Below, piece after piece: positions 23,379 through 35,002 of a stretch of 64,000 nucleotides of DNA. Source of the stretch: Eublepharis macularius (taxonomy: Eukaryota > Chordata > Lepidosauria > Squamata > Eublepharidae); contig NC_072797.1 of assembly GCF_028583425.1 (NCBI RefSeq), forward strand, positions 23,780,001 through 23,844,000. Direction: 5' to 3'. Under the pieces are notes generated by a model that worked only from the letters and a program-made list of their open reading frames with translations, did no database searches and was not told the origin of the DNA. The position numbers and the translations under genes were made by a program. Each line of letters starts with the position of its first letter. The stretch's first letter is position 1.

Positions 23379-24284
23379 GTGGGGTCATCCCAGAGTGTAG
23401 TTTCAAATAGTCTTAAAATTGAATAGAGGTGTTAATTAGGTTAGATCATGTCTTGGATGCACCAGAAAATTTCTGCAATTGATTTCTGTTTATTCCACCC
23501 TCCCTCTGTCAACCTCTAGCATCTCCATTACGCTGTGTGTGTGTGTGGAGGGGCATACTGGGCTACAGCAGGAGAAGGAGGGGAAGAAATTACATTCCAC
23601 TGATAAAAATTCCTTCCATCAGCAGAAATGTTCTTGTGAATTCAATCTCATATTTTCTGCAGAAAGATCTCAAAGTATGCTAGGACAACAAAGCAAAGGC
23701 AGCTCTTGTTCTGTAAGCCAACAGCAAGTTAAATCTCCCTCTTGCATTCCTTGGATCACCCAAGTCCCTAGAGAGTGCAAGCAAAGAAAAATAAGAGTAA
23801 TCATTACATAAAAGACTGGAGATTAATTTTAGGTGATGCATTAGGGATAGAGTCAAAACACAGTACCATTTATCTATGTAATGGAACTTCTACCACTTAA
23901 TAGTAGTCATGAGAATTTGCTTTTGGCAAGTTACGTGCGCTCCTTAATTGTAGGAAGCAGATTCAACTTGCTGCTGGAGTTTGTATTTCCAAAGGCAGAA
24001 CTCTTCGGAGAACAGGGTATTTACAAGGGGAATTCTGTCATGATGCAGACAGACTGGTTCTTCTCTCCCCCAGAAACTCTAGGTGCAAACGGAGACCTGT
24101 TTCACATCGTCTGACCTAATTTAACCTGCACAGCATCATCTGCATGCTATTTTAAGACCGTTACAAATTATACAATGGACTTTATGTCACGAAACATCTC
24201 CCCCCTCTTTAAAAATGGAACGTGAAGACGACCTCCAGGCCACAGAACTTGAAAGTTTCCTTCCTACTTTGACACTCTTTAATT

Positions 24285-24500
24285 GGTCATAGACCCAGTT
24301 AAGAGCTTAGGGGTTGTACTGGATCCAGTACTGGATCCAGCTGCTAGAAAGTTAACGCAGCTGCAAAAAACCCCTTCCAACTCAGTCTAGCATATAAGAT
24401 GGCCCCCTACCTTGAGACGGCCAAACGGGCCACCTGGCTCCACGCCATGTGAACGTGGAGACTAGACTACTGTAATGCAGTCTGCGTAGCTCTCCCTTCA
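24285..24500 (+). mobile_element. L2 LINE fragment
   Basis: L-G-V-V-L-D-P-V is encoded at about 24311, and later pieces (GATGGCCCCCTACCTTGAGA; GACTAGACTACTGTAATGCA) correspond to the same ORF2 part as 39330-39500. A local duplication TACTGGATCCAG occurs at about 24328-24351. Confidence 0.7.
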
Positions 24501-25289
24501 AAGTGATCTTGGGAGACTGTCATGCGATTCATTTTTATACAATGATTGAGGAGGGTCTGAGTGACATGTTGTGGGTGTAGGGAAGCCCAGAGGGAATCTT
24601 TGTTTGGGGGCCCTTACTTTCGAGTTTTGGGATGTCAGGTTAAAGGGTACTTATTTTTCTAGGTATTTTGTTTATTGACTGCTTTGTGTGTTTTCTTTAT
24701 GCTCTAGACCAGCTAATTTTTAAGATACTGTACTGTTATGATGAGATCTTCCATGCTTTTCATGTTTACCCATTTGTTTTTAAAAAGCATTATCTGCTGT
24801 TCTTTAGGCCTGAGGATCTGTTGCTTATTGTTTTATACATATTTATATGTCAATTGTTTTATTGCAGTTTTTGCTCTTTTGGCAAACCATCCTGACAGCC
24901 AAACTTGATGGAAGGTATAGGCTCAGTATGCTGTGATTAACTTCTCAAAAGAAGAATTACGGGGCTTAATTGCATCAGGAAGTCCTGCTCATTTACCCAG
25001 GAACCAGACGTGTATTGCTTTCACTTGTAAGGGTAAGCCCTCTGCATATGTTCAGATGCATTCTTGATCACTGCATCACGAGTCTCAGCACTGGCACCCA
25101 GAATATTTTTTTCAAAATAAGCCTCTAGTTTTGTATTTTGTTAATAAAAAAAAAAAGGAATTCAGATTGGGCCTTGGATCTATTTCCAGAAAGGACGATT
25201 GCTTGGCTTTCACATCAAAGCAGCAGGAATTTGGCAACTTTCAGTCATAAAAAGTTATATGGGTACCAGTCGTGCCTGGTAAAGTGGGG

Positions 25290-25365
25290 AAGGAATGAGG
25301 GTCGGTTGGTGGGGAGGGAGAGAGGGAGGGAGGGGGGGAGACAGAGAAAGAGAGAGGAGAAGAGG
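25290..25365 (+). repeat. G/A-rich low-complexity stretch
   Basis: Runs of GGGAGGGAGAGAGGGAGGGA and AGAGAAAGAGAGAGGAGAAG in intron 1; open frames here are compositional. Confidence 0.85.
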
Positions 25366-28002
25366 CATCTGTAAAATGCCTCTTGAAGCTCTTTCTGGCT
25401 GCATTCTCTTTTCCCAGTTAAAACTATTATCCGCTTGCAAACCGGCAATCTGGGACCAATCAGGCATTTCCCAGCCTTTTTGCTTGTTCACGAGAACAGG
25501 CTGGAGTGTGGACTGCGTTCAATTCTACTGTAAATATCTCAAAAGGCAGTTCTAGTAGAGATGAATTTTTGTTTCATTTATCCCATTCTTGGAAGGCTTT
25601 GCTGTCCAGACCCGGCCAGCAGATCAGCAGGGCCAAACAAACTAAAATGCAGGCCTTAATGTGCCTCAGCTTAGCCCCAACATCTCTTTTCAGTGCCAAG
25701 GCATAGCTCTGGAAGAGAAAGGAAAGAGTATTTTGGTGCCTGCACAGAGTATCTTTCCTCGGCTACATGAGCGACCAGCTACCAATAACAGCACAGAATG
25801 ACTTCTCTGCACATCCTTTATAGAACCCCCTCCCAGAAGAAATCAGGAAGGCAACGTTGTTGCCGACGTTGTTTCTGCAAAGGTTGCAAATCCTGCCTCT
25901 TTAAACTGGTTTTTAATGTATAATCTAGAATGTTGTGGTGTTCTGGGGACTGGTAACACTTTGATTGGAAAGGTTTTCGACCTGTTTTTAATCCATGTTA
26001 CTTTTCAGCTGAGGGATTTGTATTTACCAATTAATGTCGTCAGTTGCAAAGCAGAAATCTTTTCGGTAAATGAAATTCATTCTAGACCACTTTCACTCCC
26101 TCTTGCAGCACTTGGATTTTTCAACTAGATAGCAGATTCATCCACCACCCATTTCAGATAAGACACTCCCGTTTAAAACGACAGCAACCATAGCCTAAAC
26201 CCACCAGACTGGTCCAAACTACACACTGCGTACAAATACAGCTTTTTTCTTTTGCACTGTTTCAAATGCTTGTTTATCCTCCCGAGTCGTGTTAATTTAG
26301 GGTGATTTCTACTCACAAATAGCATCTTGAGACTTACTGTTGGCTTGGAATTTTTTTAAGCCTGTTGCTGGAGCTACGTGCATTTAAACCCTTGGGAAGG
26401 ACATCTGGGCAAGCACACAGACTTGTTCATCTTTGGATGCCTCAAAGCTCCTGTTTATGTTACCTGAGCATATGTGGCGACAGACAGCTGATGTTTGCAC
26501 ATACGAATCCCCTCTCCTCTCTCACATAAACTCCTGTGACAGGCACTCTAAATCCTGTATGCTTTACTTGGCAGGAACTCCCATTGACTTCTGGGCCTCT
26601 CTAAATGATCACAACAAATGGGTCATTAATTGTACAAGATCCAGAGCACTTGCCTTAGCGAAGGACAGCTTCTGTACTGATACTACTGCATCACACTGGC
26701 TCTCTTTGCAAACAAGGAAGATTTTCTCGGTTGCAACCAAGAGATCCATGCTGTCAGGGGCGGCCTTAGTGATTCTGGAGCTCTGGGCAAAAGTCCAGGA
26801 TCACTGTTCCCCACCCCCTGATCAGAGCCCCCCTTGAGAGGGGGACAGGAGCCACTGCAAGCCAGATAGGGTATATGCAAGCAGCACTAGCCTCTACCTC
26901 CTCTCCCAGAGTCTGCTTTTCTTCTTCCTCCCTTTTTTTGAGGGGGGGGGCCTCCCAGGCAAGGGGCCCAAGGGAGCTTCCCTTTTGCCCGTTGGTTAAG
27001 ATTTCCCCTGCTGCATGCTGTAGCTTTAAGTTTCTCAATGCAGCAGGAAAGCAACCACAGCTTTTTTCTCCTCTCTCACTGCCTTGATCCTTTCATCCAT
27101 CCCTCATGCAGGGTATCAGCAAGCAGTGGGATGGGGCCGATGCAAAGCGCAGTTGGTGCAGCAGCTGGACGCAGCTATGGTTGTCTTGCTTTGCTTCCCA
27201 GCTACAGACAGGAAAACCGGGCTGCAATTGTGCCACTCCTAAAAGTCACTGCACGGGAGCTGAAAGTTGCTCATCCCACCTGTGTGTTTGTCTCTACTCA
27301 ACTAGTCTTTAGCTGTGCTAAAACAAAACAGACAAGGGCTTGCTCCACACTTTGATTAAGAGTTGCCCACAGGCCAGGAGAAAAATGTCCCATCCCTTCA
27401 ATGGAGGCTCGATGAATGGGAACGGGCAGTCGAAGCTTTTCACGGCACCTGGTAAATAACATTCTGTTAGGCCCCTGTTAAAGGGCCAGGATTATTTTTT
27501 TCCCCTCCAGGCAGTCGGCAGCCTTATCTGTGATGCTTTTCACATGTGCCTAGGCTACATCATCTTGTTGGATTTGCGATAAATGTCACTGTTAATAGGG
27601 AATAAACTGCAGAAAAGAATTCGAACGCACAGTCTAGCCGTCCAATGTTTGCATTCACAAACCACAGCAATGTATTTACAGTCCGGTGAAAACAACCTCT
27701 CTATCATTTTGAAGACTCAGGGCCAAAACACACATCATGGAGGAACTCTGATCAGCTCTTGCTGTCTCCTAGAATACGAAAATGTAGCCATGGTCTAAGC
27801 TGGGGGATTGCAAGCAGCTACAATAGGGGGGAAAATACAGCAAGAACTTCTCCTGATTTACTGTCACTCTTGAGCCGCTTATGTTGACCATTTGACAGAT
27901 GACAATTCAGCAGCTGCAGTGCCCTCATCACTGCATCTCCTAGTAGGGTACAAATGCATTTGGTTCCAACCCCCCCCCCCCCAATTTCCTTTTGTTAAAG
28001 AA

Positions 28003-28290
28003 GGGGCCCCGTGGTGCAGAGTGGTAAGCTGCAGTACCTGCAGCCCAAGCTCTGCTCATGACCTGAGTTCGATCTCGGCAGAAGCCGGGTTCAGGTAGCT
28101 GGCTCAAGGTTAACTCAGCCTTCCATCCTTCCAAGGTCGGTAAAATGAGTACCCAGTTTCCTGGGGGTAAAGTGTAGATGACTGGGGAAGGCAATGGCAA
28201 ACCACTCCATTTGCCAAGAAAACGTTGTGATGCGACGTCCCCCATGGGTCAGTAATGACTTGGTGCTTGCACAGGGGACTGCCTTTACCC
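28003..28290 (+). mobile_element. Sauria SINE (tRNA-derived)
   Basis: A tRNA-like head (GTGGTGCAGAGTGGTAAGCT as box A; GAGTTCGATCTC as box B), the central GGTCGGTAAAATGAGTACCC / GGGGTAAAGTGTAGATGACT and the tail CATGGGTCAGTAATGACTTG match the Sauria SINE family of squamates. It lies in GDNF intron 1, antisense to the gene. Confidence 0.93.
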
Positions 28291-28518
28291 TAAACAAGAG
28301 GTACTGTGCAGGTAGGCTCTTCCTTGCCCCAGGGAGCCCTGGGAAATATAGTTCATGAGTTAGGGATCTCGAACAAAGACTTCCCAGGACAGTGACCAAA
28401 CAACAATGGCCAGATATCTTTGCAGGAAACCACAACTGAGTATAATACTGATCTAATTCAATGGTATACATGTTTTGGGAGGAACAAATTATTCCACCAG
28501 CCAGTTAAACCAAAGCGC

Positions 28519-28596
28519 TGGGAAATTAAGCCAACAAATGGGACAAGTTTGGGGGCTGGGAAATTAAGCCAACAAATGAGATGAGTTTGGGGGCTC
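28519..28596 (+). repeat. Tandem duplication, 2 x about 39 bp
   Basis: GGGAAATTAAGCCAACAAAT then GGGACAAGTTTGGGGGCT occurs twice head to tail, the second with two substitutions. Confidence 0.85.
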
Positions 28597-30640
28597 ATGA
28601 CCATGACTGATCAAGACTATCTCCTTACTGCTAAAGTCTCCCATGTTCATTTTCAAAGACAGCAGCACATATGGGCTTAGATCCACTTTGGATTTTCACA
28701 TATAGAGCTAATTCCACTGCAGATCTTTACCCCCTAACCTCATGCTTTTCCCGAGGGCCCTGTCTCCCAGGAACAGTAATTCAGAGGGCATTTGGGTTTC
28801 AGCAGGAGGGGGGGGGAGTCACGCTCAGCTGACAGAAATCCCTTCCGGCCACGGAAATCCTCCTGTGGATCCAAGCCATTCAATTTCTGCAAAGCATCTG
28901 GGAGGATTGCTTTAAGAGGTACGGAGAGATGGTCCTCTTGCCTCCCCCCCACTTAAAGGATCCAGTTCACATGAGGGCAAAGCTCACCAATGTGAAACAG
29001 AGTAGTTTGAGACTGAGTTCATCTAGAGAGCAGATGAGAAGGTAAACCTGTTCCCGGTCTGTACCACTGCAGGTGGGAGAGAAAAAGCTTAACTCAGCCA
29101 GCTGCTGCCTTCCTCCAGAAGTTCCTGGCCACGGGAAACTGACATACCTGGCTAGAATCATTCTGTCTGGGATACTAGTTATCTGTAGGTAGGGAACATT
29201 TTATATGGAGGACTATTCCATCATTAGAAACCCTGTCTACAATCTGAAACGGCAGCGTCCAGGATCAAGTCTACATTCTCATCTACTGTTTATGATCTAC
29301 CAGCATTTCCTTTAATGTTACAAAAACAATGGGGGGAAAATTGAATTGCAGCCAGAGCTATGATGTGTGTGTGGCGGGGAGTTTTAACCCACCTACTGTG
29401 TCCCCTGCCAGAGAAACACTGCCTGGATCTGCTGTTACCAATTAGAGGGGGGGGCAGGTGTTCAATCCAAAGTTTGGATTGAGAGGCTATTAGATGTCCT
29501 CACCATACTATGCTTCTTGGAGGTTATATAATCTGAACGCAAAGTAACAAGCTTTATTTTATTCATTGAACTATTTACCTTTCCTTCGTGGCTCAAACTG
29601 ACACCCTTGCATTCTTCATATAAGGTTACTTTTACTGAAATACAGAAACTACTTGGGAGTAAGTGACTAGAGTTACAGCTGGACTTGACCATAATTCTAT
29701 TTTGCAAATGATGTCATGCTGCATATGCCAGTCAGTTAACCTGTACAAGCGTGAATGCACTTCTGAAGTAACCTACATCCATTTTAAGTGCTCATGTAGA
29801 AATACTATGATAAACTCGTCCATCCAGTTAAAAGGTAGGAGAGCAACTCTGTGATTTTTGTTTCCCCATGAATTTTGGGGAAATGAAGTATGAATTTTAA
29901 AGTAAACCATCTCACCATCAGCTTTTAGAAATAGATCATGAAAGAGTTTAAACTAAGTTTTCCTGTCTAATTAGTTTGTGTTTTCCGGCACTGAAGAATC
30001 AAGGGCCCACCAGACATGAGAACATTTAGAAGATAACACTTTGATGGTAAAGTAGCCCAGTTCATTGCATGGTTAGGATTTCTTCATTTGAAATGTCAAC
30101 AGAAAGTAATGGCACAGCGCCAGATTCCCTGGGCAACTGGTTATATTACCCAGAGGTTCACACTGGACACTTTATCTAGCTCTGCTGCCCACTGCTGAGT
30201 AGTTAACATTTAACCAGGTCTTTATGGGCTGAGCTTCCATCCATTCCTCTTGCACACGAGAACTTCTAGGCAGAGACTTTGTGCAATTTTTTCTGGTATA
30301 TTGGTTTGGAAGCAACCTATCTGGCTGTCTGACAAAATGAAATGAAAGAGAAGCCGTCTTAACATTAATCCCCGCCAGGGGATGAAGGAGCAGGCCACTC
30401 CTATGAAAGGATGAACCCCCATTGGAAGTAAAGGTTACATTTTAAAAAAATGGTGATGTGCACATTTGGGTCTTCCAGACATGAATGTGAAACAAATATA
30501 CATTTCATGTATGGGGAGGGGAGCAACTGTCATTGCATGGTGCGTCATGCTAAGGCTATTAATGAGTAGTGTAACACAGAAGGGTATTTATGAGTTGTAT
30601 CTGAAGTCAAGGGTTCAATTCCAGGGAAAAGAATACTGAA

Positions 30641-30848
30641 CACATGAATCTGCTGTTTACTGAGTCAGACCATTCAGCTATCAAGGCCAGCACTGCTTAC
30701 TCTGCTAGGCAGCGGCTCACCAGGGTCTCAGCTACAGCTCTTTCGCATCACTTGCTCCTGATTTTTTTAACTAGAGGTGCCGGGGATTGAACCTGGGACC
30801 TTCTGCATGCAAAGCAGAGGCTCTCCCTCTGAACCACAGCTCTCCCCT
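30641..30848. mobile_element. tRNA-like SINE remnant (ACTGAGTCAGACCATT type)
   Basis: ACTGAGTCAGACCATTCAGC at one end and GGATTGAACCTGGGACCTTC / CTCTGAACCACAGCTCTCC (reverse tRNA boxes B and A) at the other. A second partial copy is at 56290-56410. Confidence 0.7.
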
Positions 30849-32344
30849 CTCAAGGGGTCAAGTCATGCATTCGTAGTTCCAAGAAAGGTAATTAGACTGA
30901 TGCATGAGTTCTACGGTCTGAGAACAGCCCTGCTGAACCGAAGTCAGTCTTGATCTGGTCAGCGACCGAATGGGAGACCACCATGGAATCCCTATCAATG
31001 CTGCCTAAAATTCTGTGATGGAAGAATTGGGGGAACTGAATGTAATAAACTTAATAGGACAGAAGCACTAGGATCCAGGAGGTGTATTTTCAAAAACCAC
31101 TGCTGGCTATTCCTACTGCACAAGGTTGAGGTTACTCATTTACAAGGAAAAAACACTCTGTACATACTTAAAGATCCTGTCCTCTTTACAATGCGGAGTC
31201 AAGCTGCCTCAGTTACACTCCAAATACTGCACTCAGATGGACTAGCCCTTAGAAGAGCCCTGGCCAATCTGCCATCCATCAAACAAGGAGCAGCCCAGCA
31301 GCCATGTCTCCTGGCCTGCCGGGTGCTTAGGCAGCAAGAGGACTATAGAGTCCAGGGCAGACCACAGTACACGGCTGGAGGGCTACGTGCAACTTGGCAG
31401 GTCCTGCTCATGTGCCACCCTGCCTTAGAATTTGGACTAGTGCCCTCCAGGAGCAAATACTATTTTGAACCTGCCACTAGAGGGCAGTACAAACCAACCG
31501 CTAGCTTTGCATACCACATCCGGCTCCTCCCCCTTCCCATTATTTTGGGTGGGACGTTTCTTGCCCTGCACAGCTTCGGAAGCCTTGGAGCATCATTGCC
31601 ATGGATACCGGCTTTCAAATACTAACCAAATGATTACATGGCTCGTTTGCACATGCAAATCTCTCGGGAGCCAGAGAGCTCCCTGCCCAGCACCAGAAGC
31701 AAAAGTCAAATAAATGAAATTCAACTACGATTTGCATTGGCATATTTACAAGGCAGTTCTAAACAGAATCGATCCGTTTGAACTCCATTGACTCCAAAGG
31801 GTGCAGCCCTGCTTAAGGGTTGCAGTTATTCCGCCCTAGCACCAGTCCCTTGCAAGGTGCAACCCTACACACGCTTCCAGTTTTATTCAATTTTATTGTC
31901 CGCCTCTCTAGTGGAGACTCAAGGTGGTCAGCTTCTTTATTTGTTCCCGAACAAACACGCAGGTTTCTCCAAAGCCCTTGCATCCCTGTGGGATTTCCAC
32001 AGAAAGGCACGCACACGGCGGTTCTCGCCGCCTCCAGCTACGCCAAAGTGCTTTGTGGACCCCCCCCCCCCGACTGCACCCTTTGCACTAATCCATAAAG
32101 TGCCTCTCATTGGGGAGCACTGGCCCGCCTCTCTCCCTGAACCGAAAGCTTCCAGCGGCCTAAAAGCGGAGAAGGCGCTGAAAACGCGGAAGGAAACTCG
32201 CCCTCCCGTTGCCATCGCCAGCTTCGGCTGTAGGGAACCGGTCTCCGCTTCCTATCCTTCGGACTCCGAAACACGCCACTGCCAGTCCCCGACAGCTGCT
32301 CTGGGAAAGCGCTGCCGAAGCTTTCTACCGATTTAATAGCGGTT

Positions 32345-32435
32345 AGTGCAATCCCATGCAGTTACTCGTCTAAGCCCACTGAAATCCATGAATTTAAGAC
32401 TGGTGCAACTCTTCATAGGATCGCATCTTTTCGAT
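32345..32435. mobile_element. Palindromic MITE (family C) in CpG island flank
   Basis: GTGCAATCCCATGCAGTTAC, GTCTAAGCCCACTGAAATCC and CAACTCTTCATAGGATCGCA; decayed copy. Confidence 0.65.
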
Positions 32436-33047
32436 TCCCCGAGGGGGGGCGGGAAGACGGACTCCCGCTTCTCGCGAGTCACGACCCCGGCTTCTTCCCG
32501 TTTTATTGGCACGGAGGAATCAGCTGCAAGCTCCGTTCCGTGCGCAACACAACAAGGCGTTGCAAGAGGCTTTCTAGGGCCAAGATGACAAACAGAAGCA
32601 AGCTCTTGAGTCGTGGGCAACTTTGGACAAATCCTACCCTCTCCCCGGCCCAGCGCACCCTTCCTAAAAGTTACGCTCGACCCAGCAGTGGCTCCTTTTG
32701 CAGGCCGAAGCGGATCCGCCAGTTTAATCGACGGCGAGTCGGTGGCGTTAGGCCTTAAGACCCCTCGAAGATCTTTGGTGGACCTGAACCTCAAAGCGGG
32801 ATTTCTACATTTCGGGAGTGTTTTGTTCCCCGCCTTCCTCGCGCTCGGCGCCCCGAAAACAAGTTTTGGCGTCTTTTCTAAAGCGACCGGGATGCAGGTC
32901 GCCCCCCCCCCCAAGTGCCACGAAGTCAGCGGCGGCAGATGACCCCTCCTCTGGCCCCCGAGGGAACCTCTGGGGATCAAAACCAAACTGCCTAGCTGCG
33001 CCTTCAAAAAGTTCGAAGGGGCGTCTGATACAGCGGCCTTCGGTGCA

Positions 33048-33178
33048 GCTGCTTTCACACACGCCGAATATTGCACTGCCAACACCCTTTGCAACCAGAT
33101 TGCAGTGCGTGAAACGGGAAAACGCACGTGCGAACGATCACTAAAAGCGCATTGTTCAGCGTGTGTGAACGGGCTCGC
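33048..33178. mobile_element. Possible MITE remnant in the CpG island
   Basis: TTTCACACACGCCGAATATT at the left and GCATTGTTCAGCGTGTGTGAA at the right are imperfect inverted repeats, similar in layout to the palindrome at 40293. A decayed copy or chance similarity are both possible. Confidence 0.45.
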
Positions 33179-34181
33179 CTAAGAAGCTCCACAAAACGCG
33201 TTTGTTTTTCTGCAGCAACTGGCTGGAGCTAATCCCTCCACGGGATCGCGGGTCGGCGATCCTCCTGCACGTGCTGCTTCGGAAGCGGAGAGTTTGCAGA
33301 AAGATCCGCAGCGCCATCCTCCCCTCTTGCGCCTGGGGACGCCGCCGGCTTTCTTTCTAGGGAACCCGCGAGGTTGCCAAAGCGCGCGGCGCCGCTCTCG
33401 AGGCGCGGCCAAAGGCACGGCTTCCCGGGGCCCTCAGGTGGACGGGCTTGGCAGAAGCCTCCAGCTGGGGCAGGCGGCTAAGACTTCTAACGCGCCCGAT
33501 CCCAGGGACTGGACTCTAGGGAAGGACTAGGGAACCAGGAGAGGCTGTCTCGACTTAGCGAACTAAACACACACACACACGCCCTCTCCGCGAGTCCATT
33601 TAAGGGCACATTTGGCTTCCGTTCCTTCGATCCGAATCAACGAGCACGGTGGATGCGTCCACGCGTCTCAAACGCGCTTCCCCCCTCCCCGGGTGCGCCA
33701 GAGTTTTTCCAAAGGAGGCCAAAGAAATCAGAGCCGCGTCGGCAGCGCAACGATTCGCCGAGCAGCTCTTCTCGCTGCTGCGAGTGCCGAAGCGTTTAGG
33801 TAGCCTTGCCCGGGAGTCAGGGCAGGGCCGGCCGCCATCCATGCAAGCCGAAGTTTACCGCTGACGGATGTCTCGCTCGAGGTGTTCGATCCCCCCCTCT
33901 CCCGAGCGCGTTTGTGCGCGCAACACCGTCAGTTTCAAAACAGCTTTTCAGCCTGAATGATCTCCCATCCCGACCCCAGACACGCGTCAAGGCAGCCCCC
34001 GCCGTCTAGCTGCTCCCGTGCTCCGATGGGGACTAGCCAAGGAGTCTGCAGGGCCCCCACCCAAAACAGACCGAGAGGCTCTCCCGCTCCCCCACCCAGA
34101 ACCCCGCCAGATGCGCACTCCCTTCCTGGGAGAGGCAGGGGCTTTCCCAGGCCGGCGCCTCCTCCTCCTCCTCCCGCTTAC

Positions 34182-34216
34182 CTTTGATCTGGTCTCTTCA
34201 GACCCAAGGGTGACAT
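34182..34216 (-). other. uORF (exon 1 part) of GDNF mRNA
   Basis: An ATG at 34216-34214 opens a 19-codon upstream ORF that crosses the exon 1-2 junction (M-S-P-L-G-L-K-R-P-D-Q-R then V-L-C-W-K-E-I). It terminates at TAA 21021-21019, a single base before the GDNF ATG. This arrangement depends on the predicted exon 1 donor and exon 2 acceptor being used. It could act through termination-reinitiation; the sequence alone does not show translation. Confidence 0.55.
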
Positions 34217-34972
34217 GAACGCCGAGAGGCCCCGGTCTCCGGCTCAAGAGACGCAGACGGGGCGCAGAAATCCTCCAGGCGAAACGAGGAGAAGGGGCAG
34301 AGCGATCCTTCGGTCGAGCCGAGTCGGCCAGCGAGGCGGGGGAGGGAGCTGCCGCCGCCGCCGCTCCGCGCCCTCCCCCCGCAGGTGCAGCCGGGGCGCG
34401 CTTCCTTCCCGACGCCCGGCGGCAGGGACGCCCCCCGGAGCTCAGGGGAGGCGGCCGCAGAAGCCCGCCCGCTCGCCGGTCGGGACGGAGTGGCCTTGGC
34501 GGGAAAGCCGAGAAAGGCGTCCCATCCGCGGCAGCGGGGAAGCCAGCGAGGGCATCGGGGGGCCCCTGCGGCGCCAGCGGGTCCAAGAAGAACCGGGAGG
34601 CGGAGGGCTGGGGCGGGGGGGAGGAGAGGAAGGCGGCTCCCCGAGGGAGGGCGGCTCAAAAGCCGGCAGCGCGGGGCTGCCCCCGGTCTCCGGCAGAAGG
34701 GACCCCAGAGGGCGACTCGACGGGCAGATACATCCACGTGGAAGGCGGCGCGGCGCCTCAAGAGGCGATCGGCGGCGGCTGCAAATCCACACGGCGGCCG
34801 GGAGGGAGGCGAGCGGGGCTGGGGCTCGGGCTCTCCCCTCCCCGGGCAGCAGGTCTGTAAAATCCGTAGGGCTCGACGGGGCAAAGGCGGGCTGGCCAGC
34901 CGCGCGCACCGGAGGGCAGGAGCGGGACGCGCCGCCGTCGAGAAGGCGCGCCTGCCAGCGGTCTCTTTTGCC
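34182..34972 (-). other. GDNF: GDNF exon 1 (5' UTR), 5' end approximate
   Basis: The 3' border is a strong donor on the minus strand: TCAAAG, then GTAAGCGGG, with the last exon base at 34182. The last about 50 nt resemble the end of mammalian GDNF exon 1: one frame reads G-P-L-G-V-H-V-T-L-G, close to G-P-L-G-V-N-V-Q-L-G of the mouse long isoform (from memory), and the final bases AGACCAGATCAAAG mirror the mammalian end. The 5' end is set only by distance, about 25-30 bp downstream of the TATA box at 34997-35002, so the 790-nt length is a prediction. The exon is very GC-rich and lies in a CpG island. Several long open frames on both strands here follow from base composition. Confidence 0.75.
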
Positions 34973-34996
34973 GGGAGAAGCGGCGCCGGAGACGCC

Positions 34997-35002
34997 TTTA
35001 TA
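34997..35002 (-). promoter_or_regulatory. GDNF: TATA box of GDNF promoter
   Basis: The minus strand reads CACCCTATAAAGGCGTC. A consensus TATAAA inside a CpG-rich region, about 815 bp upstream of the exon 1 donor and on the correct strand, fits the TATA-containing, GC-rich promoter reported for mammalian GDNF. A GC-box-like CCCGCCC (plus strand, about 35119) and a TGACGCG half-CRE-like motif lie just upstream. Transcription probably starts near 34970. Confidence 0.7.

Larger units (their letters stand above)
21044..34181 (-). other. GDNF: GDNF intron 1
   Basis: About 13.1 kb between the exon 1 donor (GTAAGC) and the exon 2 acceptor (CCAG). It contains CORE-SINEs at 22.2 and 23.1 kb, an L2 piece at 24.3 kb, a G/A-rich simple stretch at 25.3 kb, a Sauria SINE at 28.0 kb, a tRNA-like SINE remnant at 30.6 kb and MITE pieces at 31.8-33.2 kb. 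No further exon is convincing. The 26.4-27.4 kb and 31.2-31.7 kb parts look like ordinary unique intron sequence. Confidence 0.75.

Noticed and set aside
28003-28080. tRNA gene
   Set aside because: Box A- and B-like sequences are the head of a Sauria SINE; the rest does not fold as a cloverleaf with an acceptor stem, and the SINE body follows directly.
30935-31020. Another 5S-headed SINE
   Set aside because: Only a short stretch (GATCTGGTCAGCGACC, ATGGGAGACCACC) resembles the family and the tail is missing; too weak to list.
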